A stretch of DNA of 64,000 nt, from contig CAIVQH010000018.1 in assembly GCA_903907995.1 (NCBI GenBank), positions 56,755 to 120,754 of the forward strand. Direction: 5' to 3'. Shown in pieces: positions 34,683-43,160 of this stretch. A program made the translations under genes and the position numbers. Below the pieces are notes generated by a model. It had not been told where the DNA came from. It saw nothing but the letters and a program-made list of their open reading frames with translations, and ran no database searches. The DNA comes from an uncultured Verrucomicrobiota bacterium (GTDB lineage: Bacteria > Verrucomicrobiota > Verrucomicrobiia > Limisphaerales > UBA9464). Positions within the stretch are counted from its first letter, which is position 1. Every line of letters starts with the position of its first letter.

Positions 34683-37600
34683 ATGATCCGAAGACTCATC
34701 GCATTCGCCCTGCACCAGCCGATGTTCACGCTGCTGCTCCTGGTCCTGTTCATCGGGGGTGGGGTGGCGGCGTTCAAAGGTCTTCCCATCGAGGCCTTTC
34801 CGGATGTTTCGGACATCCAGGTCAACGTGGTTGCGCTCTATCCCGGTCGGGCAGCCGAGGAGGTGGAGAAGCAAGTCACCATCCCGCTGGAGATCGCCCT
34901 GAGCGGCCTGCCGCATCAGGTCCGGCTCTTTTCGCACACGCAGTTCGGCCTGTGTTTCATGATGCTGACCTTCGACGAGAAGGTGACGGATTACTTTGCG
35001 CGGCAGCAGGTTTTGGAGCGTCTGCAGCAGGCGGAACTACCGCCGGGAGTCCAGCCGCAGCTCGGCCCGCTCTCCACCGCCATCGGTGAAATCTTCCGCT
35101 TTCGCCTCAAGGGCGACGGGCTTTCCTCCCGCGACCTGCGGTCCATCGAGGATTGGACCGTGGAGCGGCAGCTCCGGATGGTTCCGGGCGTGGCCGACAT
35201 CGTGACGCTGGGCGGCCTCATCAAGACGTACGAGGTGAACCCCGACCTGGCCAAGCTGCGTTACTATGACCTGACGCTGGCGCAACTGTACACGGCGCTG
35301 GGACGCGGCAATGCGAACGTCGGCGGCAGCAAGGTCGAGCAAGGGGTCCAGCAGTACCTAATCCGTGGCATCGGCCTGCTTCGCTCCAAGGACGACATCG
35401 GGACCATCGTCGTCGCGTCGCACAACGGCACGCCCGTGTTCGTGAAGGATGTGGCCGAGGTGACCATCGGCGCGGTGCCGCGCGAGGGCGTGGTGGGGCA
35501 GGACGACGATGACGACATCGTTTCCGGCATCGTGCTGATGCGGAAGGGAGAAAACCCCTCCGATGTGCTAACGGCGCTGAAGGCGAAGGTCGAGCTGCTC
35601 AACAAGTCGGTGCTCCCGAAGGGCGTCCAGGTCGTCCCCTACTACGACCGCACCTGGCTGATCGGAACCACCCTGCACACCGTCTTCCACAACCTGCTGG
35701 AAGGCGCGCTGCTGGTGACCGCCGTGCTGCTGCTCTTCCTCGGCAACCTGCGCGCGGCCCTGATCGTCGCGCTCATGATCCCGCTGTCGCTGCTGGCCAC
35801 CTTCGTCGGCCTGACGTGGCGCGGCATCCCGGCGAACCTGCTTTCACTGGGTGCGATCGACTTCGGCATCATCGTGGACGGCGCGGTCATCGTGGTGGAG
35901 AACATCTTCCGGCATCTCAGCGAGGGGCAGACCGACTACAAATCGTCGCCGGTGAAGTTCCGCGAGGCCATCCAGCGCGCGGCGGCCGAGGTCGGCAAGC
36001 CGACCTTCTTCTCGATGCTCATCATCATCGCGGCGCATGTGCCGATCTTCACGCTCCAACGGCATGAGGGCCGCATCTTTGCGCCGATGGCGTGGACGGT
36101 GACCAGCGCCCTGGTCGGTTCGCTGATTTTCTCCCTCACCATCGTGCCGCTGCTCTGCTACTTCCTGCTGCGGAAGAAGCTCCCGCACGAGGACAACTTC
36201 ATCGTCCGCTGGGCCAAGCGCGCCTACCTGCCGGTGCTGGAATGGAGCCTCGCCCGGTGGAAGACGGTACTCGCCCTGGCCGTCACGGCGCTGGTGCTGG
36301 CCTTTGGTGTCGCGACGCGGCTGGGCACGGAGTTTTTGCCGGAGCTGAACGAGGGCACGATCTGGGTGAACACCACCCTGCCGGCGGGCGTTTCCATCGC
36401 GGAGGCCCAGAAGCGCTGCGCCCAGATGCGCAAGCTGATCCGTTCGGTGCCGGAGGTGAACACCGTCATCTCCAAGGCGGGACGCCCGGAAGATGGCACC
36501 GACCCGAAGCCGATCAACATGCTCGAATGCTTTGTCGATCTGAAGCCGGTGGACCAGTGGCGCAAGGGCATCACGAAGGAGAAGCTTCTGGAAGAGATGG
36601 ACCATGCGCTGGATGCGCTGCCCGGCCTGGAGACGAGTTTTTCGCAGCCGATCCGTGACAACGTGCTGGAGAGCATCTCCCAGATTGACGGCCAGGTGGT
36701 CATCAAGGTCTTCGGAGAGGATGCGCCCACGTTGCAAAAGGAGGTGGACCTGATCATCCGCAAGGTCACTGGGATACCGGGTGTCGCGCGGGCGTTCGTG
36801 GATCGCGCGGGCGAAGTGCCGCAGTCGGTCATCGAGGTGGACCGCGCCGCCGCGGCCCGTCACGGCCTGAACGTGCAGGATGTCGAGGATGTCATCGAAA
36901 CCGCGCTGGGCGGCAAGGCGGCGACCGAGCTTTGGGAGGGGGAGAAGCATTTCAGCGTGGTCCTGCGTCTGCCGGAACCCGAGCGGGCGCTCAGCAGGCT
37001 GGAAGGCATTCTCGTGGATACGCCGGCCGGTCCCCGGGTGCCGCTCAGCGAGCTGGCCAACTTCAAGCTCACCAGCGGCGCGATGAACATCAGCCGTGAG
37101 AACGGCACCCGCGTGAAGGCGGTAGGCGTGTTCATCCAGGGGCGCGACATGGGCAGTGTCGTGAAGGACATGCAGGCCAAGGTCAAAGAGCTGACCATGC
37201 CGCCGGGCTACCTGGTGACCTGGAGCGGTGAATTCGAGAACCAGCAGCGCGCCATGAAGCGCCTGAGCATGATCGTGCCGATCAGCGTGTTCATGATCTT
37301 CCTGCTCCTCTTCAACACCTTCCAGTCGGTGAAGAACGCGCTGCTGATCCTGCTCAACGTGCCGTTCGCGATCATTGGAGGCATCCTGGCGCTCTGGCTG
37401 ACCGGCATTCCGCTGAGCGTGAGCGCTGCCATCGGGTTTATCGCGCTCTTCGGCCAGGCCGTGCTCAACGGCGTGGTGATGGTGAGTTGCTTCAACCAGC
37501 TGGTGGAGAGCGGCAAGTCGCCGCTGGAAGCCGTGCGTGAAGGCGCGAGCATCCGGCTGCGGACCGTGCTGATGACCGCGATGCTGGCGATGCTGGGCCT

Positions 37601-37793
37601 GTTGCCGATGGCGCTTTCGCACGGCATCGGCTCGGAGACGCAGCGTCCGCTGGCGCTGGTCATCATCGGCGGTCTCGTCAGCGCGACGCCGCTGACCCTG
37701 CTGGTGCTGCCGACGCTGTACCTGCTCTTTGCGCGGGAGAAGCCGGCGAGCGCTTCTCCGACCGCTCCGACCGCAGCGCCGGTGCATGCCTGA
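34683..37793 (+). CDS. RND efflux pump, heavy-metal (CusA/CzcA) subfamily, second copy
   Basis: The 1036-residue pump has the same fold as its neighbour but only moderate identity by eye. Landmarks are LPIEAFPDVSDIQVNVVALY, the TM4 signature GAIDFGIIVDGAVIVVENIF with the usual Gly, GTEFLPELNEGTIWVNTTLP, and ALVIIGGLVSATPLTLLVLP. One Met (INMLECFVDLKP) sits near the second CusA methionine; the other two are missing. It has no adaptor or channel gene of its own, so it must share those upstream, act as a heteromer with the first pump, or use parts encoded elsewhere. The C-terminus is a short Ala/Pro tail. Confidence 0.95.
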   Translation: MIRRLIAFALHQPMFTLLLLVLFIGGGVAAFKGLPIEAFPDVSDIQVNVVALYPGRAAEEVEKQVTIPLEIALSGLPHQVRLFSHTQFGLCFMMLTFDEKVTDYFARQQVLERLQQAELPPGVQPQLGPLSTAIGEIFRFRLKGDGLSSRDLRSIEDWTVERQLRMVPGVADIVTLGGLIKTYEVNPDLAKLRYYDLTLAQLYTALGRGNANVGGSKVEQGVQQYLIRGIGLLRSKDDIGTIVVASHNGTPVFVKDVAEVTIGAVPREGVVGQDDDDDIVSGIVLMRKGENPSDVLTALKAKVELLNKSVLPKGVQVVPYYDRTWLIGTTLHTVFHNLLEGALLVTAVLLLFLGNLRAALIVALMIPLSLLATFVGLTWRGIPANLLSLGAIDFGIIVDGAVIVVENIFRHLSEGQTDYKSSPVKFREAIQRAAAEVGKPTFFSMLIIIAAHVPIFTLQRHEGRIFAPMAWTVTSALVGSLIFSLTIVPLLCYFLLRKKLPHEDNFIVRWAKRAYLPVLEWSLARWKTVLALAVTALVLAFGVATRLGTEFLPELNEGTIWVNTTLPAGVSIAEAQKRCAQMRKLIRSVPEVNTVISKAGRPEDGTDPKPINMLECFVDLKPVDQWRKGITKEKLLEEMDHALDALPGLETSFSQPIRDNVLESISQIDGQVVIKVFGEDAPTLQKEVDLIIRKVTGIPGVARAFVDRAGEVPQSVIEVDRAAAARHGLNVQDVEDVIETALGGKAATELWEGEKHFSVVLRLPEPERALSRLEGILVDTPAGPRVPLSELANFKLTSGAMNISRENGTRVKAVGVFIQGRDMGSVVKDMQAKVKELTMPPGYLVTWSGEFENQQRAMKRLSMIVPISVFMIFLLLFNTFQSVKNALLILLNVPFAIIGGILALWLTGIPLSVSAAIGFIALFGQAVLNGVVMVSCFNQLVESGKSPLEAVREGASIRLRTVLMTAMLAMLGLLPMALSHGIGSETQRPLALVIIGGLVSATPLTLLVLPTLYLLFAREKPASASPTAPTAAPVHA

Positions 37794-37870
37794 TCAGGTC
37801 CGTGGGTGGAATCAATTTATCCGGAGCCGGCACGTCAAAAGTTGTGTGGCATTTGGAAACGGAGACCGGC

Positions 37871-38110
37871 GCACTTTTTTGAATCCCAATGGGATTCCAT
37901 CATTCAGCCCGGGGTTGGACCGCATCGCGGGACTGCCCCGGGTCCTCCGAGAAAATGATCTTCAACCCCAACGTGGGTTGCATCGACTGGCCTGGGCTTT
38001 GATTCATCTCCTTCAGAGATGGCCACAACTTCTGCCGTTTACCCCAGCATAGCCGATCGGATCGGCAACGCTGGGCTGAATGCTGCAATCCCTTTGGGAT
38101 ATCGTCGGCG
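37871..38110. repeat. Multi-stem dispersed element, copy B
   Basis: The 37794-38149 gap has no gene. It contains AATCCC-AAT-GGGATT, CATTCAGCCCGGGGTTGG facing GCCCCGGGTC, CAACCC-CAACGT-GGGTTG, and CCCAGCATAGCCGATCGGAT plus CGGCAACGCTGGGCTGAATG followed by ATCCC-TTT-GGGAT. The last block matches copy A at 4244-4400 position for position, with compensating changes in the stems (GGCGAT/ATCGCC versus GCCGAT/ATCGGC). Confidence 0.6.
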
Positions 38111-38149
38111 TTCCGCGACGCGAACAGGCCACCAATACTCCAGGAGTGA

Positions 38150-39547
38150 CTATTGCTTGGTCGGTGCCGGCACCAGCGGCAGCACGATACCGAACGTCGT
38201 GCCGCGCCCGATGCGGGTCTGGTAGAGCAGCGCGCCGCCATGCTTTTCCACGATGCGCCCGGCAATCGGCAGGCCCAATCCGGTACCTGATTCCTTGGTG
38301 CTGAAGAACGGGTCGAACAGCCGCTCCTGCACTTCCGTGGTCATGCCCTGGCCGTTGTCCGTGACTTCCAGAATGGCCACGTCGGTGGGCCGGCCAGCGA
38401 GATTCACCCGGTCGCGCCGGGCCCGCAGGGAGATGAGTCCGTCCGAGCCGATGGCATCGGCGGCGTTGCGGACGAGGTTGATGAGCACCTGCTTGATCAG
38501 GGCGGCGTCCACCGACACATGCAGTTCGGGCGAATTTTCCAGCACGAGCCGCACCTGCTGTTTTTCCAGCGCCGGCGCCATCAGCAACTGCACATCGCGC
38601 AGTGGGGCAGAGGCCAGAACGACCTCGGACTGCGGCTCCGCCGGTTTCGCGAACTGCAGCACGTCCTGCACGATCCGTTCGAGGCGGTCGATTTCCGCGC
38701 TGATCAGCCCCGCATCGGCGGACCCCGCCTGGTTGCCCCGGATATGCTTTCCGAGCGTGTACAGGCGGGCCTTGATCGAGGTGAGCGGGTTCCGGATCTC
38801 GTGGGCGATGCCGGCGGCGAGCATGCCGAGGGAGGCGAGCTTCTCCTGCCGCTCAAGCAGCACGGCGCTGTGCACCAGCTTGACCTGCAGCGGCGCGATG
38901 AAATCGCGGTGCAGCACGATCGCGAGTCCCGCTGCCAGCGCGAGCAGCAGGCCGACGCCGACGTAAAGCATCACCCGCAGGTGATCGAGGGAGGTGTTCG
39001 CCCGTTCGAGGAAGGATTCCTGGGCCTCACGGTGGGCATCGGCGAGCTGGATGCCGAGCTGCAGGAGCCGCTGGGCCTGCCGCTCAAACTCGGCGAGCTG
39101 CGAGAACGACGAGGCGGAAACGGTGGGCGGCTGCTGGTTGGAATGCACCCCCCGGGCGGCGCGCAGGTAATCGTCGTAGGCGTCGTTCAGCTGCTGCATC
39201 AGCACGCGTTCGCGGTCGGTGTTCAGTTTGGGGTTCTGCTCGTCGATCCAGCGGTCGAGCTGCTTGCCGGCCCGCTCGAAATCATCCCAGGTGCTGTTCT
39301 CCCGCAGCGCGGTGAAGCGCAGGATCGAGGCATTGAGGCTGAGCACGCTCTGCTGGAAGTGGTCGGCCAGCCGGAAGGTTTCCAGATGCCCCTCGGTGAG
39401 GCGGCCTTCCAATTCGGAAATCTGCCGCCAGGCGGTGGTCACGCCCCAGGCGGTCAGGGCGGCCATCAGCGCCAGCGCGGCGAGCAGCAGCAGCAGGCGC
39501 AGGCGGACGCCGAGATTGAACAACGTGGCTGGCTGTTTATCAGTCAT
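38150..39547 (-). CDS. Membrane sensor histidine kinase
   Basis: The 465-residue product has TM segments at about 16-37 and 193-213 enclosing a helical periplasmic sensor of some 155 residues. That sensor has the look of a four-helix-bundle domain (LADHFQQSVLSLNASILRFT). The cytoplasmic part has the HisKA box LAAGIAHEIRNPLTSIKAR (His249) and an HATPase_c domain with N box QVLINLVRNAADAI, G1 DNGQGM, F box RLFDPFFSTKESGTGLGLPI and a final G box. This NtrB/ZraS-type kinase suits an NtrC-type partner. The only such regulator in view is at 26552-27979. The stimulus is unknown; metal or envelope stress is an inference from the efflux genes between them. Confidence 0.94.
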   Translation of the reverse strand: MTDKQPATLFNLGVRLRLLLLLAALALMAALTAWGVTTAWRQISELEGRLTEGHLETFRLADHFQQSVLSLNASILRFTALRENSTWDDFERAGKQLDRWIDEQNPKLNTDRERVLMQQLNDAYDDYLRAARGVHSNQQPPTVSASSFSQLAEFERQAQRLLQLGIQLADAHREAQESFLERANTSLDHLRVMLYVGVGLLLALAAGLAIVLHRDFIAPLQVKLVHSAVLLERQEKLASLGMLAAGIAHEIRNPLTSIKARLYTLGKHIRGNQAGSADAGLISAEIDRLERIVQDVLQFAKPAEPQSEVVLASAPLRDVQLLMAPALEKQQVRLVLENSPELHVSVDAALIKQVLINLVRNAADAIGSDGLISLRARRDRVNLAGRPTDVAILEVTDNGQGMTTEVQERLFDPFFSTKESGTGLGLPIAGRIVEKHGGALLYQTRIGRGTTFGIVLPLVPAPTKQ

Positions 39548-39830
39548 GCGGTAAGTGCTTGACCAGAGTTTCCATCAGGCTAGCCCGGACGCCGCTCCAG
39601 GTCTTCGCAAAAGCGCTCGGATATGCGGTGGCAGGTGGAAAGGCTCGGCGAGTTTGCCGCAGCGTAGCGGAACCCATGCCGAATGGACAGACGGTCCTTG
39701 TTGCACGGAAAATCGCGGGTGTTCGTCAATCCACGAGGTCGTTCGGGTGTTCTGGCGATGCTTGCATTATGGCGGCCGAGCGCCACTTTCGCGGCCTGCC
39801 TGGTTACCCGTTGGTCTGCACCGCACCTCC

Positions 39831-41393
39831 ATGATTATGAGCCACTTTTCCCGAAATCTCACTGGCTGTTTGGGACATTGGAAAGCCGCGACCTTGGCGA
39901 TTGCAATGATGCTGGGGACACCCGCTCTGTTGCTGGCCGCCGAGGCCTACGGGCCTTTTGAAGGCGAGAAGTCCGCGTGGCATGATGGCTTCGACCGTTA
40001 CGACTACGTGATGGACGAGGCGACGCTGGCCATCAGGCCGTTCAAGGCCCCGGAAGGTGAGCGCTTCGGCGTGCGCGATCCCGAGAAGGGCCAACGCCGG
40101 TGTCTCGTGATCGTCCCCAAACAGGCTGCGCCCGGCAACCCGTGGTCATGGCGGGGATGCTATTGGGACCATCAGCCGCAGACCGAGGTGGAGCTGCTCC
40201 GGCGCGGCTTTCACATCGCCTACATTTCCGCCAATGCGACCTTGCGGCCGGGCCGTGAGTGGGATGCCTGGTACGCCTTTCTCACGGAACAGCACGGCCT
40301 TTCCCGGAAACCCGCCTTCATCGGCATGAGCCGGGGCGGCGAGTATTCGTACACCTGGGCCACGGCGCATCCGCAGCAGGTGTCCTGCATCTATGCCGAC
40401 AACCCGGGCGGCAATCGCGAGATGCTGACGCGGCTTGGCGATCTGGCCACGAATGACGTGCCGCTGCTGCATGTCGTCGGGAGCATCGATCCGCTGCTGG
40501 GCCGCTTCTCCTCGACCATCGAGAACATCTACCAGCAGTACGGCGGACGCATTTCGGTGATGATGAAGGACGGCGCGGCCCATCATCCCCACAGCCTGCA
40601 CGATCCCACCCCCATCGCGGATTTCATCGAGCAGAGCGTGCGGGCAACCCCGAGTGCGGCGCCGGATTATCTTGCGGGACGGATCACGCACACCTCGTTT
40701 TACAGCACGGAAAATTATTACCGCGACTTCCCGAAGGAAGGGACCGACATCACCTGTCGCGGCGCGATCTTCTCCGCATGCTACGACCGCTATTCGTTCG
40801 AACTGGCGGGCGTGGAAGGAGCCATCACGGTCACGATCCCGAAGATGCCCGCTCCAGGAAAACCGTGGGTGTTCCGCTCTGAATTCGTAGGGCGCGACGC
40901 CGTGGTGGATCTGGCGCTGCTGGCCAGGGGCTTTCACATCGTCACCGGGCCGGTCTCCTACAACATGGATGGGCCCTCGCTGGCGCATTGGAACGCCGCG
41001 TACCAGTACCTGGTCGCGCATGGCTTCTCGCCGAAGCCGGTGCTGGAAGGCGCCGGCCGCGCGGCCGGCGACGCCTACGCCTGGTCCGTGGAAAATCCGG
41101 ACAAGGTGTCCTGCATCTATGCGGAAAATCCCGTGCTCCGCAGCTTCATGTCGAAGACGCCGCTGATCGACCGGCTCAACGTCTTGGCCGGAGCCAAAGT
41201 GCCGCTGCTCCACGTGTGCGGGAGCCTTGATCCCGCCTTCACGACGCAAACCGGCGAAGTCAAACGCCGATACGAAGGGATCGGCGGATCAATCCGCGTG
41301 ATCGTGCAGGAAGGGCAGGGCCACTATCCGCTCGCGCCGCGTGACCCGAATCCCGTGGTGGATTTCATCACGGGTACAATCGCTTCCAAGTGA
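39831..41393 (+). CDS. Secreted protein with two tandem alpha/beta-hydrolase domains
   Basis: The ATG at 39831 gives 520 residues with a signal peptide (AATLAIAMMLGTPALLLAAEA); the track ORF starts 92 codons earlier in unrelated DNA. Repeat one (about 50-270) has strand CLVIVPKQAAPGNPWSWRG, nucleophile elbow GMSRGG (Ser167), acid GSIDP and a His cluster GAAHHPHSLHDP. Repeat two (about 300-518) has the same plan: VTIPKMPAPGKPWVFRSEF, GSLDPAF and GQGHYPLAPRDP. Its elbow reads GAGRAAG, so the nucleophile Ser is replaced by Gly. Only the first site should be catalytic, an esterase or peptidase of unknown substrate. Such proteins often work on polysaccharide esters. Confidence 0.85.
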   Translation: MIMSHFSRNLTGCLGHWKAATLAIAMMLGTPALLLAAEAYGPFEGEKSAWHDGFDRYDYVMDEATLAIRPFKAPEGERFGVRDPEKGQRRCLVIVPKQAAPGNPWSWRGCYWDHQPQTEVELLRRGFHIAYISANATLRPGREWDAWYAFLTEQHGLSRKPAFIGMSRGGEYSYTWATAHPQQVSCIYADNPGGNREMLTRLGDLATNDVPLLHVVGSIDPLLGRFSSTIENIYQQYGGRISVMMKDGAAHHPHSLHDPTPIADFIEQSVRATPSAAPDYLAGRITHTSFYSTENYYRDFPKEGTDITCRGAIFSACYDRYSFELAGVEGAITVTIPKMPAPGKPWVFRSEFVGRDAVVDLALLARGFHIVTGPVSYNMDGPSLAHWNAAYQYLVAHGFSPKPVLEGAGRAAGDAYAWSVENPDKVSCIYAENPVLRSFMSKTPLIDRLNVLAGAKVPLLHVCGSLDPAFTTQTGEVKRRYEGIGGSIRVIVQEGQGHYPLAPRDPNPVVDFITGTIASK

Positions 41394-41451
41394 GAGCGAA
41401 ACTTGCCGGTACGGGCTGAAACCCTGACGAGCTTCACGATTTTTCGACCGG

Positions 41452-41814
41452 TCACGCACGGGTTCCCTTTTCCCATTTCAACCCCCAATCACGCATCTCC
41501 TTCAGCATGGGCCCAAGGGCTTTTCCCTTCGGGGTGAGCTGATACGCACGGTGTTTGGTGCCATCGGCGGCGGGGATCTGCGCGATGATCTCGTGCTGCT
41601 GGAGGCGGACGAGACGTTCGCTCAGGATGTTTGTGGGAATGCCCTCGGGCGAGGCGCTGAAATCCTTGAAGCGCGTGCGCCCCAACAGCAGGTCACGGAT
41701 GACCAGCAGCGACCAGCGGTCGCCGAGGATGTCGAGCGAGCATGCTACGGGGCAGGGGGAGCGCCGTGCGGCGCTGTCCGGTTTGCGTGAACGGGTTGGC
41801 TTGGTTTTGGCCAC
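41452..41814 (-). CDS. HxlR-family transcriptional regulator
   Basis: The 120-residue winged-helix protein has the family opening CPVACSLDILGDRWSLLVIR, with the usual Cys before the first helix. It continues DLLLGRTRFKDFSASPEGIP, TNILSERLVRLQQHEII and a wing ending YQLTPKGKALGPMLKEMRDWG. HxlR proteins act as dimers responding to aldehydes, redox state or other small molecules. It is divergent from the DinB-like gene across a short gap with two dyads, which it probably binds to control both genes. Confidence 0.93.
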   Translation of the reverse strand: MAKTKPTRSRKPDSAARRSPCPVACSLDILGDRWSLLVIRDLLLGRTRFKDFSASPEGIPTNILSERLVRLQQHEIIAQIPAADGTKHRAYQLTPKGKALGPMLKEMRDWGLKWEKGTRA

Positions 41815-41837
41815 GCAGCGAAGGTGGCAGAACAGTC

Positions 41838-41875
41838 ACTTGCAATCTACAAGTAAAATGCTTGCTGAATGCAAG
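41838..41875. promoter_or_regulatory. Two operator-like dyads between HxlR and DinB genes
   Basis: ACTTG-CAATCTA-CAAGT (41838-41854) and CTTGC-TGAAT-GCAAG (41861-41875) are perfect 5-bp dyads with related half-sites, 23 bases centre to centre or about two helical turns. They fill the gap between the divergent genes. Confidence 0.55.
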
Positions 41876-41895
41876 TAACTTGGCATTCTCGTCGC

Positions 41896-42492
41896 GTGCG
41901 ATCAAAAACCAAAAATGCCGAACCCCGATTGGCCCCGCCCGGGGCCGGGCTGCCCAAGCCCGAACTGCTCATCGCCCGTCTGCTGATGGAGTGGCAGCGA
42001 CGGACGGGTAGCCGCGAGTCCTTCAGCCGCCGGTTCCAGCAGGAGCGCGAGGCGATCCGGCAACTGGTCCATTCATGCGATGAAGCGGCGGCGACGAAGC
42101 GCGTGCTGATCCGGCGACCGCCCGGTTTGGAGGACAGCAGCCGCTACTGGTCCGTGTGGATGACGCTGGATCACCTGCGGATTGTGAACACTCAGATCGC
42201 GGGGGTGATCCGGTCGCTGGCGCGGGGCGTTGTTCCGCCCGGCGTGGCCAGCACCGCGGCGGTGAAACCGGGTGCGGAACTGACGGCGGATGTCGTCAGC
42301 GCCTACGAAAAAGCCTGCGATCTTGTGGAAACCACCGTGGCAGCGGCAACCGACCTGAAGACCGGTGTCCGCTTCCCCCATCCGTGGTTTGGACCTTTGG
42401 ATGCCCTGGGATGGTATGCGATGGCCGGCACGCACATGGGGCTCCACCGGGGACAGATCGAGCGAATCTTGCAGGGGCTACCGGGAAAATGA
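41896..42492 (+). CDS. DinB/YfiT-like metal-binding protein
   Basis: The track ATG (41869) lies inside the second operator dyad, so the in-frame GTG at 41896 (VRSKTKNAEPRLAP) may be the true start, giving 198 residues. The DinB four-helix pattern is visible: WMTLDHLRIVNTQIAGVIRS with the first His ligand, and GWYAMAGTHMGLHRGQIERI with the other two. Related proteins are thiol-dependent transferases or unknown stress proteins. Control by the divergent HxlR regulator suggests a response to a reactive compound. The reaction is unknown. Confidence 0.7.
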   Translation: MRSKTKNAEPRLAPPGAGLPKPELLIARLLMEWQRRTGSRESFSRRFQQEREAIRQLVHSCDEAAATKRVLIRRPPGLEDSSRYWSVWMTLDHLRIVNTQIAGVIRSLARGVVPPGVASTAAVKPGAELTADVVSAYEKACDLVETTVAAATDLKTGVRFPHPWFGPLDALGWYAMAGTHMGLHRGQIERILQGLPGK

Positions 42493-42579
42493 GGGCGGTG
42501 CCGGCCCTGCAGCGGCATTCGCTGCGGCGGCTCTGACATTACCCTGGTGGAAGCCGGCCCAGGTCGATCAGCTCCGGGA

Positions 42580-43041
42580 TTAGCTCTTGGGCGGCCACAC
42601 CGCTCCGGCAAGTTCCTTCGGCAATTGCTTCGGGTCCACCGGATAGATCAGCGACATGTCGGGCTTGCTCGTGGCACCGGGCAGGAACTCCGTCTCTTCC
42701 GGAGCACCCAAAATGAGCCAGAGCACCTCGGAATCGGTGTCGTTGAACACCTGGCGCAGTTCGCCCGGACCGACCAGCAGGCCACCATGCTTCGGCACGG
42801 TGAGCGTCTGTTCGCCCACGCGGATGCGGCCGGTGCCTACCAGCACGAAGTAAAATTCCTCTTGCCGGATGTGCTTGTGGAGCGTGTTGGCGCTTTTCGG
42901 CGGCATCCGCCAGAGCCGCGCGCTGAGGTTTTCGCTGCCCGTGCGCTCCAGAAAATCCGCGTTGGGAATTCTCATCAGGTTGGAGAGCCGCCAGGTGAGG
43001 TCTTCCGGCCGGATCAGAAAATGGCCTGCAATCGGTTTCAT
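42580..43041 (-). CDS. Cupin-domain protein
   Basis: The 153-residue product has one cupin barrel. Motif 1 is LHKHIRQEEFYFVLVGTGRI (residues about 54-73), including the H.H and E metal ligands, and motif 2 is LLVGPGELRQVFNDTDSEVL, which lacks the usual second-motif His (Gln instead). Metal binding may therefore be incomplete. Cupins of this size bind sugars or small acids or act as isomerases; the function is unknown. It converges on the DinB-like gene and is divergent from the M20 peptidase gene across 119 bases. Confidence 0.88.
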   Translation of the reverse strand: MKPIAGHFLIRPEDLTWRLSNLMRIPNADFLERTGSENLSARLWRMPPKSANTLHKHIRQEEFYFVLVGTGRIRVGEQTLTVPKHGGLLVGPGELRQVFNDTDSEVLWLILGAPEETEFLPGATSKPDMSLIYPVDPKQLPKELAGAVWPPKS

Positions 43042-43160
43042 CTCGGCCCGATTTCAAACCCGTGGAAACCGGCGGACAAGCGTGATCGGAAGGGTGCGAT
43101 CCCAAGGTTAATGTCGCAAAGGGATTGCGGGCAGACCGAGAAGGGCGAGAGTCGGCAGCC

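Noticed and set aside
35844-37787. 647-residue minus-strand ORF
   Set aside because: Antisense shadow of the second RND pump. It is rich in His, Arg and Gln with no domain, while the plus strand encodes a complete known family.
31244-37793. Copper/silver specificity (CusA) for the RND pumps
   Set aside because: The subfamily signature is present, but the methionines of the CusA copper pathway are not seen at the aligned positions. Substrate left open.
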